DNA of 5,035 nucleotides from Synergistaceae bacterium (GTDB lineage Bacteria > Synergistota > Synergistia > Synergistales > Aminobacteriaceae), in assembly GCA_017446645.1 (NCBI GenBank), contig JAFSQO010000472.1, forward strand, positions 1 to 5,035. The letters run 5' to 3'. The translations under genes were made by a program, and so were the position numbers. Below the pieces are notes generated by a model. The model had not been told where the DNA came from. It saw nothing but the letters and a program-made list of their open reading frames with translations, and did not search any database. Positions 1-5,035 of the stretch are shown piece by piece; the stretch's first letter is position 1, and each line of letters begins with the position of its first letter.

Positions 1-665
1 ATATAAATCTTGATGTCAAAGCAGGCGAGAAAATAGCAATAGTAGGCCCTACAGGTTCCGGAAAGTCTACACTTGTTGACTTAATCCCCAGATTTTACGA
101 GCCAACATCAGGACGCATCATAATTGACGGCTATGACATTCGGGAGTTTTCCCTGAAAGACCTACGCAGACAAATCGGCATAGTGCCTCAAGAGAGCATC
201 TTAATGAAAGGAACTTTGGCATTTAACATAGCTTACGGGTTAAAAAATATTGACATGGACAAAATCATCGAAGCCAGTGAAATCGCAGATATTAGGGACT
301 TTATCGAGGGCCTTCCTGATAAGTTCCAGACCCAGACAGGCGAACGCGGTGTAACTCTCTCAGGCGGCCAGAGACAACGCATAGCAATTGCAAGGGCAGT
401 AATCCGGGACCCCAAAATCTTAATACTTGACGAAGCCACAAGCTCACTCGACAGCGCAGTAGAGCACCAGGTTCAAGAGGCAATTAACCGCGCAATGACT
501 GGACGGACAGCGTTTATAATTGCTCACAGATTATCAACAGTGAGAGACGCTGACAGGATACTGGTACTCAAAGACGGCAAATTCATTCAGTCCGGTACAC
601 ACGAAGAATTATTGCGTTCCGGGGGACTTTATGCAGAGTTATATAATATGCAGTTTGGTGAATAA
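1..665 (+). CDS. ABC exporter ATP-binding domain, MsbA-like (3' part only)
   Basis: This is the C-terminal 220 residues of an ABC exporter; the reading frame is open from position 3 and continues off the left edge. The visible part is a nearly complete nucleotide-binding domain. It has a Walker A GPTGSGKST (45-71), Q-loop glutamine in VPQES (codon 189), TGERG plus signature LSGGQ (357-371), Walker B ILILDE with the catalytic glutamate (codon 432), D-loop SSLD, and H-loop histidine in AHRLST (codon 525). The C-terminal end, with GGLYAELYNMQF, is typical of fused membrane-ATPase half-transporters such as MsbA and multidrug exporters. The membrane domain and A-loop are outside the window, so substrate cannot be read from sequence. 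The directly following LpxK-containing gene favours lipid A/LPS core flipping (MsbA role); that is inference from context. A generic lipid or drug exporter remains possible. All ATPase motifs look intact. Confidence 0.93.
   Translation, partial: INLDVKAGEKIAIVGPTGSGKSTLVDLIPRFYEPTSGRIIIDGYDIREFSLKDLRRQIGIVPQESILMKGTLAFNIAYGLKNIDMDKIIEASEIADIRDFIEGLPDKFQTQTGERGVTLSGGQRQRIAIARAVIRDPKILILDEATSSLDSAVEHQVQEAINRAMTGRTAFIIAHRLSTVRDADRILVLKDGKFIQSGTHEELLRSGGLYAELYNMQFGE
657..661 (+). promoter_or_regulatory. Ribosome binding site of the lpxK fusion gene, inside the ABC gene end
   Basis: GGTGA lies five bases before ATG 667 and overlaps the last codons of the ABC gene, whose TAA is at 663-665. It decides the start: the in-frame ATG at 631 would put the start inside the ABC gene without a comparable site, and ATG 682 has no purine-rich site before it. 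The one-base gap between stop and start suggests translational coupling. Confidence 0.6.
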
Positions 666-666
666 A

Positions 667-2880
667 ATGCTTCAATCATATATGAATCACGTAAGGGGCG
701 AGAGATATAATTTTCTTGTTGACGTAATTTTTACCCCTTTTGCATGGATAAGCAGCTGGGTTATATCGTTTATGAATTTTTTGCGTCTTCACGGCCTCCT
801 GAAAACTCAAGAACCTCCGTTGCCCCTGATAAGCGTAGGCAATATCACGTACGGCGGCACAAACAAGACTCCTTTTGTCGAAATGCTTGCGAAGTTTGCG
901 CTTTCTAAACACGTAAAAACAGGCATAGTAACCAGAGGCTACTCCGGTAAATCGCAAAGTAACATGGCGAGCATAATTCTTAATGGTCAGGGTAATCGCG
1001 ATTTTACAGGTGATGAGCCGTTGCTGTTATCCCGTGAACTCCCTGAAGTCCCCGTTGCAGTTGCCCGTCACAGGATCGACGGCGTAAATAAGCTGAAATC
1101 ACTGGGCTGTGAGCTTGTAATTGCAGATGACGGCTTTCAACACAGGTCATTAAGCCGTGATGTCGATATAGTGTTAATCGATTCAATATGTCCGTTTGGC
1201 TCTGGGAAATTAATTCCTGCCGGGATAATGCGCGAGAAGATTAACGCAATCTCAAGGGCTGACATAGTAGTCCTCACGAAATCCGAGCAGGTTCCAGTCA
1301 ATGAGCTTGAAAATCTGCGAGAACTGGCAAGCAAATATATCTCACCTGATAGGATTTTCACGTCAAGACTCGAACACGATGGCTGGATAGGCACAGAACC
1401 CCCGAAAGGCTCAAGGGTCTTTGCGTTCTCAGCTATAGGCAGTCCTGAGAGTTTCAGGCGTTCGGTTATGAATTCCGGGCTTGTTCTCACGGGCGAAAAA
1501 CACTTCCGGGATCATCACAGATATACGCTGAAAGATTTAGAATGCCTGTGTTCCCTTGCAAGAAAAAATAATTCGCAGTTCATGATATGCACCCAGAAGG
1601 ATTTATTCAACATGCCTGATAGCTGGTCTTGCGAAATCCCTTTAGTAATTCCCAAAGTCAAGGCCGTAGTGAACGAGTCAGAAAGATTTTTCGAGACCTT
1701 AACCCATGACCTAAAGCCAAAAATTATAGTAGCTTCAAATGGTTATGGCGAGGATTCTATAGGCGTTATGTTAGCCAAGAAACTGCGCAGGAGATTTCGA
1801 GAGTCAGAAATTTGGGCCTTCCCGTTAGTCGGCCGGGGGGACGCATACATAAAAGAAGGCTTTGAAGTGAAGTCTGCACCGTCAGTTACGCCTTCAGGGG
1901 GAGTGTTAAAATACAGCCTGAAGGATTTATTAGGCGACATGAGGGCAGGATTATTAAAGCATGTCCGTGCTCAGTTAGGTGACTGGAGGAAAATCGCAAA
2001 ATCAATCAGAACCCCGATCTGTGTAGGTGACGTGTATCTGCTCTTGCACACTTTATGGGGTTCAGGGGCCAGGCCGTTATTTGCTGCGACTGCCAAAACA
2101 GTATATCTTAGCGGACACTGGAGACTGGAGCGCGCTTTAATCAACAAGTTCACTTTACGAACATGGACACGTGATGCAAAGAGTGCGGAACAATTAGGCG
2201 ACAATGCTGTATACTCAGGAAGTCCGATTATGGATTTGCTGTACGAAGACGAGAATTATGACTCCGGGAAAATTTACTCACCTGAATTCGGCGATGTGAT
2301 TTTGCTTTTACCGGGCAGCAGGCTTCAGGCATGTAAGGACGTTAAATTACTTCTTGATGCTGCGGAAATCCTAAGCTCTCAGGGTGAAAGCAAATTCAGA
2401 ATGGTCCTGGCACCTACACTTCCGGTTAAGGAATTCCTGACAAGCTGCGAATCTTATGGCTGGAAAGTTAGCATTACTCATGACTCACTCATCAAAGACG
2501 GCATAAATATAGAGCTTACATCGCGGTCAATAGCAAGCTCGACACAGGGTGTGAAAATCCTGCTGGGACTTGGAGGAACGGCTAACCAGTTATGCGCGGG
2601 GTTGGGGATTCCTGTAATCTCGATTGATGAGAAAGGTAAACGCGTCCAGAAAAAATTGCTGGGTGATTCGGAAATCCTCACGGAAAATAATCCGGAAGCC
2701 CTTGCCGAGTGTGCTTTACGGGTTTTGCGGGACAAAGAGCTTTACTCATTCATGAGCAATTCAGGACGCACCAGAATGGGAAGCACCGGAGCACTTGACG
2801 ATATAGTAAATTATGCCGGGCAGGTCATGGGCTGGGACATTCGCGAACGTGTCTACAAAAAAATGCAGGCTGGGACATAA
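667..2880 (+). CDS. lpxK: Tetraacyldisaccharide 4'-kinase (LpxK) fused to an LpxB-like glycosyltransferase domain
   Basis: This is a 737-residue, two-domain protein; LpxK alone is usually 300-350 residues. LpxK adds the 4'-phosphate to the tetraacyldisaccharide-1-phosphate precursor of lipid A at the inner membrane. Residues 1-350 show the family signs: a hydrophobic N-terminal helix (about 16-39), VGNITYGGTNKTP (57-69, P-loop), TRGYSGK (89-95), GDEP (115-118), ADDGFQH (153-159), FGSGKLIPAGIMRE (177-190), DHH (282-284) and TQKD (309-312). The P-loop has Asn66 where LpxK normally has Gly (GGxGKT). From about residue 352 a second domain starts with SNGYGED (357-363) and continues with SGSPIMD (517-523), LLPGSR (547-552) and GLGGTANQLCAGLGIPV (634-650). 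These resemble GT-B lipid-A-disaccharide synthase (LpxB) and LpxB-related proteins of unknown acceptor. The frame is continuous across the junction, so this is a true fusion. The gene is probably co-transcribed with the upstream exporter. The kinase assignment is strong; the exact reaction of the second domain is not established. Confidence 0.9.
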   Translation: MLQSYMNHVRGERYNFLVDVIFTPFAWISSWVISFMNFLRLHGLLKTQEPPLPLISVGNITYGGTNKTPFVEMLAKFALSKHVKTGIVTRGYSGKSQSNMASIILNGQGNRDFTGDEPLLLSRELPEVPVAVARHRIDGVNKLKSLGCELVIADDGFQHRSLSRDVDIVLIDSICPFGSGKLIPAGIMREKINAISRADIVVLTKSEQVPVNELENLRELASKYISPDRIFTSRLEHDGWIGTEPPKGSRVFAFSAIGSPESFRRSVMNSGLVLTGEKHFRDHHRYTLKDLECLCSLARKNNSQFMICTQKDLFNMPDSWSCEIPLVIPKVKAVVNESERFFETLTHDLKPKIIVASNGYGEDSIGVMLAKKLRRRFRESEIWAFPLVGRGDAYIKEGFEVKSAPSVTPSGGVLKYSLKDLLGDMRAGLLKHVRAQLGDWRKIAKSIRTPICVGDVYLLLHTLWGSGARPLFAATAKTVYLSGHWRLERALINKFTLRTWTRDAKSAEQLGDNAVYSGSPIMDLLYEDENYDSGKIYSPEFGDVILLLPGSRLQACKDVKLLLDAAEILSSQGESKFRMVLAPTLPVKEFLTSCESYGWKVSITHDSLIKDGINIELTSRSIASSTQGVKILLGLGGTANQLCAGLGIPVISIDEKGKRVQKKLLGDSEILTENNPEALAECALRVLRDKELYSFMSNSGRTRMGSTGALDDIVNYAGQVMGWDIRERVYKKMQAGT

Positions 2881-2892
2881 TTCCTAACCTGC
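2857..2892 (-). terminator. Rho-independent terminator of the helicase gene, possibly bidirectional
   Basis: Arms 2865-2875 and 2882-2892 form an 11-position stem around a six-base loop (2876-2881). Read on the minus strand, the stem has one A-C mismatch and one G-U pair, and is followed by A and then seven U (from the A-run 2857-2863), a classic intrinsic terminator for the helicase transcript. Read on the plus strand, the same stem (one C-A mismatch, one G-U) is followed by the T-rich GTTGTGTTTAATT, so it may also end the lpxK transcript less efficiently. The plus-strand arm lies in the last codons of the lpxK fusion, and its TAA sits in the loop. Confidence 0.72.
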
Positions 2893-2899
2893 GTTGTGT

Positions 2900-4597
2900 T
2901 TAATTGCTTCTATTTCTATTATTGCTCCTACTATTTCTTCTATTGCTGCTTCTAGTTCTATTGCTATTGCTGTTTCTATTTTTATTTCTTGCATTATTGC
3001 TGTTATCTTCTTCGTGAAAGAGTCCGAAGCGTGAGAAATCCGGTTTGTCATTCTCAAGGGCTTCTGCAGCGTTGGCCATTAATTCGACAAGGACGTACTT
3101 GTCATTAATCCTGATTGCACCGACCTCGCTCTTGTCGACTTTGAGACTCGTACACACTGCATTCAAGATATTGCCTGTAGTCTGTAACTTGCTGCTCCTG
3201 AATCTCTTGAAGACTCCTTTGGGTTTATCAGATTTTATTTTGCTTGAGTGTTTGCCCTGACTCTGTGAAGACTTCCTGACTTTGCGCTCCAGTTCGTGTT
3301 TGAGTTCGTTAGCGAGATCATAGCCCTTATTCTTTGCACTCAGGACAGCGAGTAATTTAGCGATTAAAATTTTCGGTTCAGCACGCTTGATTAAGTCATC
3401 AGCCCACTTTACGCACTCACTAAAGAACGAATCAACAGGTGCTGCAAAAATGTCCTGTTCAGCCGAGTCTCTCCATGAGGCGCGGATTTTATCTATTCCG
3501 GGAATATCGAGCCACTCTGTTTTTATCTCTGTGCCCTTGAGCATCTCTCGGAATCTCCCAAACTCTACAGGAGAAAGCAAAACCAGATTCACCCCTTCAT
3601 GACCTGCACGGCCTGTCCTGCCGCTTCTGTGAATGAAAGTCTCGCGGTCATCGGGCAGTCCCAGCTGAATGACGTGACTCACGCCTTCGATATCGAGTCC
3701 TCGTGCTGCAACGTTCGTAGCTACAAGACAGGGAATCGAGCCGGATTTGAACGATGCCAGAACTGCGTTACGTTCGTCCTGTGTCATATCTCCCTGCAAT
3801 GCTGCCGCGCTGAAACCGTGATCCTGTAATCTCTGGGCAATCTCAATTGACTCTAGCTTAGTGTGACAGAAAACCAGACTCCTAGAAGGGTGTTCCCATA
3901 ACAAAATGTCAACTAAACCCTCAAATCTCTTTTTAGACGGAATTTTATAGACTTTATGCAAAATATCTTCGTGCTGCTCGCCTTCTTCGTTAATTGAAAG
4001 GGTCAAAGGCTCATGAAGATAGCGATTCGCAAGGTCGCGAACTTCCAAAGGCATCGTTGCAGAAAACAGCCAGCGTCTTCCTTCAGGTAATGAGTCGAGA
4101 ATTGCTTCAAGCTCCTCACGAAATCCCATATCGAGCATCAAATCGCCCTCGTCCAGGACAACGCTGTGAATCTCGTCAGTCTTGAGGCTGCCCCGTTGAA
4201 TGTGGTCGCGAACTCGTCCGGGTGTCCCTGCTATGACTGCAACACCGTGACTCAGAGTCCTAAGCTGTGGGTAAATGTCCATGCCTCCAACAAGTGAAGC
4301 CGTCTTTATCTTGAGGAATTTGCCGATAAATTCTGACTCCTCTGCTGTCTGTTGAGCAAGTTCCCTAGTCGGGGCAAGAATGAGAATTTGCGGAACCTTC
4401 TCGCCGATCTTCATCTCCTGCATTAACGGGAGAAGAAACGCTAAAGTTTTGCCTGAACCTGTCTTTGCCCTGACGATTAAATCATGATTCCAGTCCTCAG
4501 AGAGCACGCAGTCCTGAACTTCCATAGGAGTGTCGAAGCCGTGCTGTTCGAGAGCCTGCAATAGTTCTTTTCTGAGACCGTATGAACGAAAATCCAA
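2900..4597 (-). CDS. DEAD-box family ATP-dependent RNA helicase with DbpA-like RNA-binding domain (DEGD variant)
   Basis: This is an RNA-unwinding ATPase of superfamily 2, likely acting in cytoplasmic ribosome assembly or RNA turnover as CsdA/DbpA relatives do. With TTG 4597 as the start it has 565 residues. Motifs in order: F3 and GFDTPMEVQ (Q motif, Q28), AKTGSGKT (44-51, Walker A), APTRELAQQ (75-83), TPGR (125-128), DEGD (149-152, motif II with Gly instead of Ala), SAT (179-181), VFCHT (242-246), ATNVAARGLD (293-302) and HRSGRTGRAG (323-332). Residues about 461-517 (GVFKRFR to AAEALE) match the small RRM-like domain of DbpA/CsdA proteins. The last 34 residues are 31 of 34 Asn, Arg or Ser. 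The start is non-ATG: a GGAGG at 4609-4613 lies 11 bases before TTG 4597, whereas a further in-frame TTG at 4613-4615 overlaps that GGAGG and has a poor upstream site. Using it would add six residues. The gene appears monocistronic: a terminator lies between it and the SH3 gene upstream, and another follows its stop. Confidence 0.93.
   Translation of the reverse strand: MDFRSYGLRKELLQALEQHGFDTPMEVQDCVLSEDWNHDLIVRAKTGSGKTLAFLLPLMQEMKIGEKVPQILILAPTRELAQQTAEESEFIGKFLKIKTASLVGGMDIYPQLRTLSHGVAVIAGTPGRVRDHIQRGSLKTDEIHSVVLDEGDLMLDMGFREELEAILDSLPEGRRWLFSATMPLEVRDLANRYLHEPLTLSINEEGEQHEDILHKVYKIPSKKRFEGLVDILLWEHPSRSLVFCHTKLESIEIAQRLQDHGFSAAALQGDMTQDERNAVLASFKSGSIPCLVATNVAARGLDIEGVSHVIQLGLPDDRETFIHRSGRTGRAGHEGVNLVLLSPVEFGRFREMLKGTEIKTEWLDIPGIDKIRASWRDSAEQDIFAAPVDSFFSECVKWADDLIKRAEPKILIAKLLAVLSAKNKGYDLANELKHELERKVRKSSQSQGKHSSKIKSDKPKGVFKRFRSSKLQTTGNILNAVCTSLKVDKSEVGAIRINDKYVLVELMANAAEALENDKPDFSRFGLFHEEDNSNNARNKNRNSNSNRTRSSNRRNSRSNNRNRSN
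2903..3004 (-). repeat. Degenerate triplet-repeat tract coding the helicase Asn/Arg/Ser tail
   Basis: Thirty-four consecutive codons are drawn almost wholly from AAT, AGA and AGC (on the plus strand ATT, TCT, GCT). By my count there are 14 Asn, 9 Arg and 8 Ser; only Ala, Lys and Thr interrupt, once each. All but one codon begin with A, and all Arg codons are AGA or AGG, while the helicase core also uses CGN (CGA in motif V, CGT in motif VI). The tract encodes a disordered, basic tail like those that aid RNA binding in other DEAD-box proteins. The codon restriction points to growth by replication slippage. Confidence 0.8.
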
Positions 4598-4608
4598 AAT
4601 ACTATATT

Positions 4609-4613
4609 CCTCC
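4609..4613 (-). promoter_or_regulatory. Ribosome binding site of the helicase gene
   Basis: On the minus strand this reads GGAGG, a full match to the anti-Shine-Dalgarno core. The next in-frame initiation-type codon is TTG at 4595-4597, 11 bases downstream, a slightly long but usable spacing. The site shows that the upstream TTG (4613-4615), which shares a base with it, is probably not the start. No in-frame ATG exists before the conserved Q-motif region, because TAA at 4622-4624 closes the frame upstream. Confidence 0.65.
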
Positions 4614-4615
4614 AA

Positions 4616-4650
4616 AAATTTTTATATACACAATTTATCTATTATCGCAC
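4616..4650 (-). promoter_or_regulatory. AT-rich leader with candidate -10 boxes for the helicase gene
   Basis: This is the only space between the SH3 gene terminator and the helicase ribosome binding site, so a helicase promoter should lie here or in the hairpin. On the minus strand GATAAT (4641-4646) matches a sigma-70 -10 box at five of six positions. A second candidate, TATATA (4623-4628), has a weak TTGTGC 18 bases upstream. Neither has a convincing -35 element, so the call is tentative. Confidence 0.28.
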
Positions 4651-4689
4651 AAAAAAATTCAGAGGCGAATCACTGAATTCTGCCCCTGA
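4651..4689 (-). terminator. Rho-independent terminator of the SH3-domain gene
   Basis: On the minus strand TCAGGGGC (4682-4689) pairs with GCCTCTGA (4659-4666) in an eight-pair stem with one G-U, around a 15-base loop. It is followed by A and seven U (4651-4657). It lies 13 bases past the SH3 gene stop codon (TAA at 4702-4704) and separates that gene from the helicase. An alternative perfect seven-pair hairpin, AATTCAG/CTGAATT (4656-4662 with 4673-4679), shares the 3' arm and cannot form at the same time. Confidence 0.75.
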
Positions 4690-4701
4690 GTAACTAGTTA
4701 A

Positions 4702-4998
4702 TTATCTTCTTCTCGGTCTGATATAATCTCCGTAGACCCAAACTGTACTATCTTCGTCTTCAGGGTCTTCGATCTCGTACCATATTTCGCCGTAAACTGA
4801 GGTCTGCGACAAAACCGTGACTCTGTCGCCCTTGAAGAGCCTGCCCACTATGTCAGCGTCAGTATCTGGGTCTGTCCTGTAGCGAACGTAATCACCCGTG
4901 CAGACTCCCTGAGCTGGGAAGTCGCGGAATTTTGCTGCTGCGAAAGCTCCGGAAGACAAGAGGCATAACAAGATAATTGCTGCAAAAAGTTTTTTCAT
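4702..4998 (-). CDS. Small exported protein with a bacterial SH3-like domain
   Basis: This 98-residue protein begins with a clear Sec signal peptide: MKK, a hydrophobic core of Leu, Ile and Ala, and a likely cleavage after AFA (residues 18-20). The mature part of about 78 residues resembles a bacterial SH3 (SH3b) fold. TGDYVRYRTDPDTDADIVGRL (broadly residues 34-54) stands for the usual VNVRSGPSTS-V-IG-L strand, KGDRVTVL (56-63) is the next strand, and WYEI with VWVYGDYI (73-92) stands for the closing WYKV and GWV-GDYL pair. Such domains in secreted proteins often bind peptidoglycan or peptides, but no catalytic partner domain is present, so the role is unknown. A single cysteine (Cys33) lies in the mature part and is not in a lipobox. 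The protein ends with three arginines. Start ATG 4996-4998 is supported by a strong upstream GGAGGAG. It appears to be transcribed on its own, since a terminator follows. The exported SH3-like assignment is fairly secure; the function is not. Confidence 0.85.
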   Translation of the reverse strand: MKKLFAAIILLCLLSSGAFAAAKFRDFPAQGVCTGDYVRYRTDPDTDADIVGRLFKGDRVTVLSQTSVYGEIWYEIEDPEDEDSTVWVYGDYIRPRRR

Positions 4999-5006
4999 TA
5001 TAAATT

Positions 5007-5013
5007 CTCCTCC
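5007..5013 (-). promoter_or_regulatory. Strong ribosome binding site of the SH3-domain gene
   Basis: On the minus strand this reads GGAGGAG and ends eight bases before ATG 4998, which is ideal spacing. It fixes the start codon at the beginning of the signal peptide. Confidence 0.8.
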
Positions 5014-5023
5014 TGTGATTGCG

Positions 5024-5029
5024 ATAATA
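5024..5029 (-). promoter_or_regulatory. Candidate -10 box of the SH3-domain gene
   Basis: TATTAT on the minus strand matches the sigma-70 -10 consensus at five of six positions and sits 11 to 16 bases before the ribosome binding site, giving a short leader. The -35 region would lie beyond the right edge, so the call cannot be confirmed here. Confidence 0.25.
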
Positions 5030-5035
5030 ATTTGC

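Noticed and set aside
631..669. Upstream ATG at 631 as the start of the lpxK fusion gene
   Set aside because: It would add 12 residues inside the ABC coding region with no good ribosome site. ATG 667 has GGTGA at suitable spacing and follows the ABC stop directly.
1700..1740. A possible assembly or frameshift artefact joining two separate genes
   Set aside because: The reading frame runs through without a stop, ribosome site or frame change at the junction, so a real fusion is the simpler reading.
676..2735. Minus-strand open frames of 60 to 117 codons opposite the lpxK fusion
   Set aside because: They are antisense to clear kinase and glycosyltransferase motifs and have no recognisable protein features.
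2903..3004. Short repeats at the helicase end as a CRISPR array or an intergenic satellite
   Set aside because: There are no spaced identical repeats. The tract is in frame, codes a plausible tail, and ends at the helicase stop codon.
3045..4185. Several plus-strand open frames of 63 to 76 codons opposite the helicase
   Set aside because: They lie wholly within a strongly conserved helicase gene, show no recognisable domain, and look like shadows of its codon use.
4598..4615. TTG at 4613-4615 as the helicase start
   Set aside because: Its last base is the first G of the GGAGG, and no Shine-Dalgarno lies before it. TTG 4597 downstream of the GGAGG fits better, though the difference is only six residues.

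Overview
This window most likely comes from a chromosome of a diderm (Gram-negative-type) bacterium with moderate GC (mid-40s percent, judged by eye). It holds the end of an ABC exporter and a complete lipid A kinase (LpxK) fused to a glycosyltransferase, so the organism probably makes lipopolysaccharide. The LpxK plus LpxB-like fusion next to an MsbA-like exporter, together with the mid-GC codon use, suggests Synergistota to me. That placement is a memory-based inference; the window contains no phylogenetic marker that settles it.

Layout: positions 1-665 (+) are the nucleotide-binding domain of an MsbA-type ABC exporter, whose membrane domain lies off the left edge. One base after its stop codon begins a 737-residue two-domain protein (667-2880, +). 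Its N-terminal half is a tetraacyldisaccharide 4'-kinase (LpxK) and its C-terminal half is a GT-B glycosyltransferase-like domain related to lipid-A-disaccharide synthase. The two genes look translationally coupled and form the end of an envelope operon: the kinase acts on the lipid A precursor on the inner face of the membrane, and an MsbA-like exporter would flip the finished core lipid.

The right part is on the opposite strand. A DEAD-box-type RNA helicase (2900-4597, -) converges on the lpxK fusion with only 19 bases between stop codons. A hairpin spanning the lpxK stop codon appears to terminate the helicase transcript and perhaps the lpxK transcript too. The helicase carries a DbpA-like RNA-binding domain, an unusual DEGD motif II and an Asn/Arg/Ser low-complexity tail. 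Upstream of it (4702-4998, -) is a small exported protein with a bacterial SH3-like domain, which has its own strong Shine-Dalgarno sequence and a rho-independent terminator separating it from the helicase.

There is no gene-free stretch over 300 bases. I saw no tRNA, rRNA, CRISPR array, insertion sequence or attachment site. The window reads as ordinary core chromosome; the most notable items are the LpxK/LpxB-like fusion with its altered P-loop, and the helicase's DEGD motif and repeat-derived tail.
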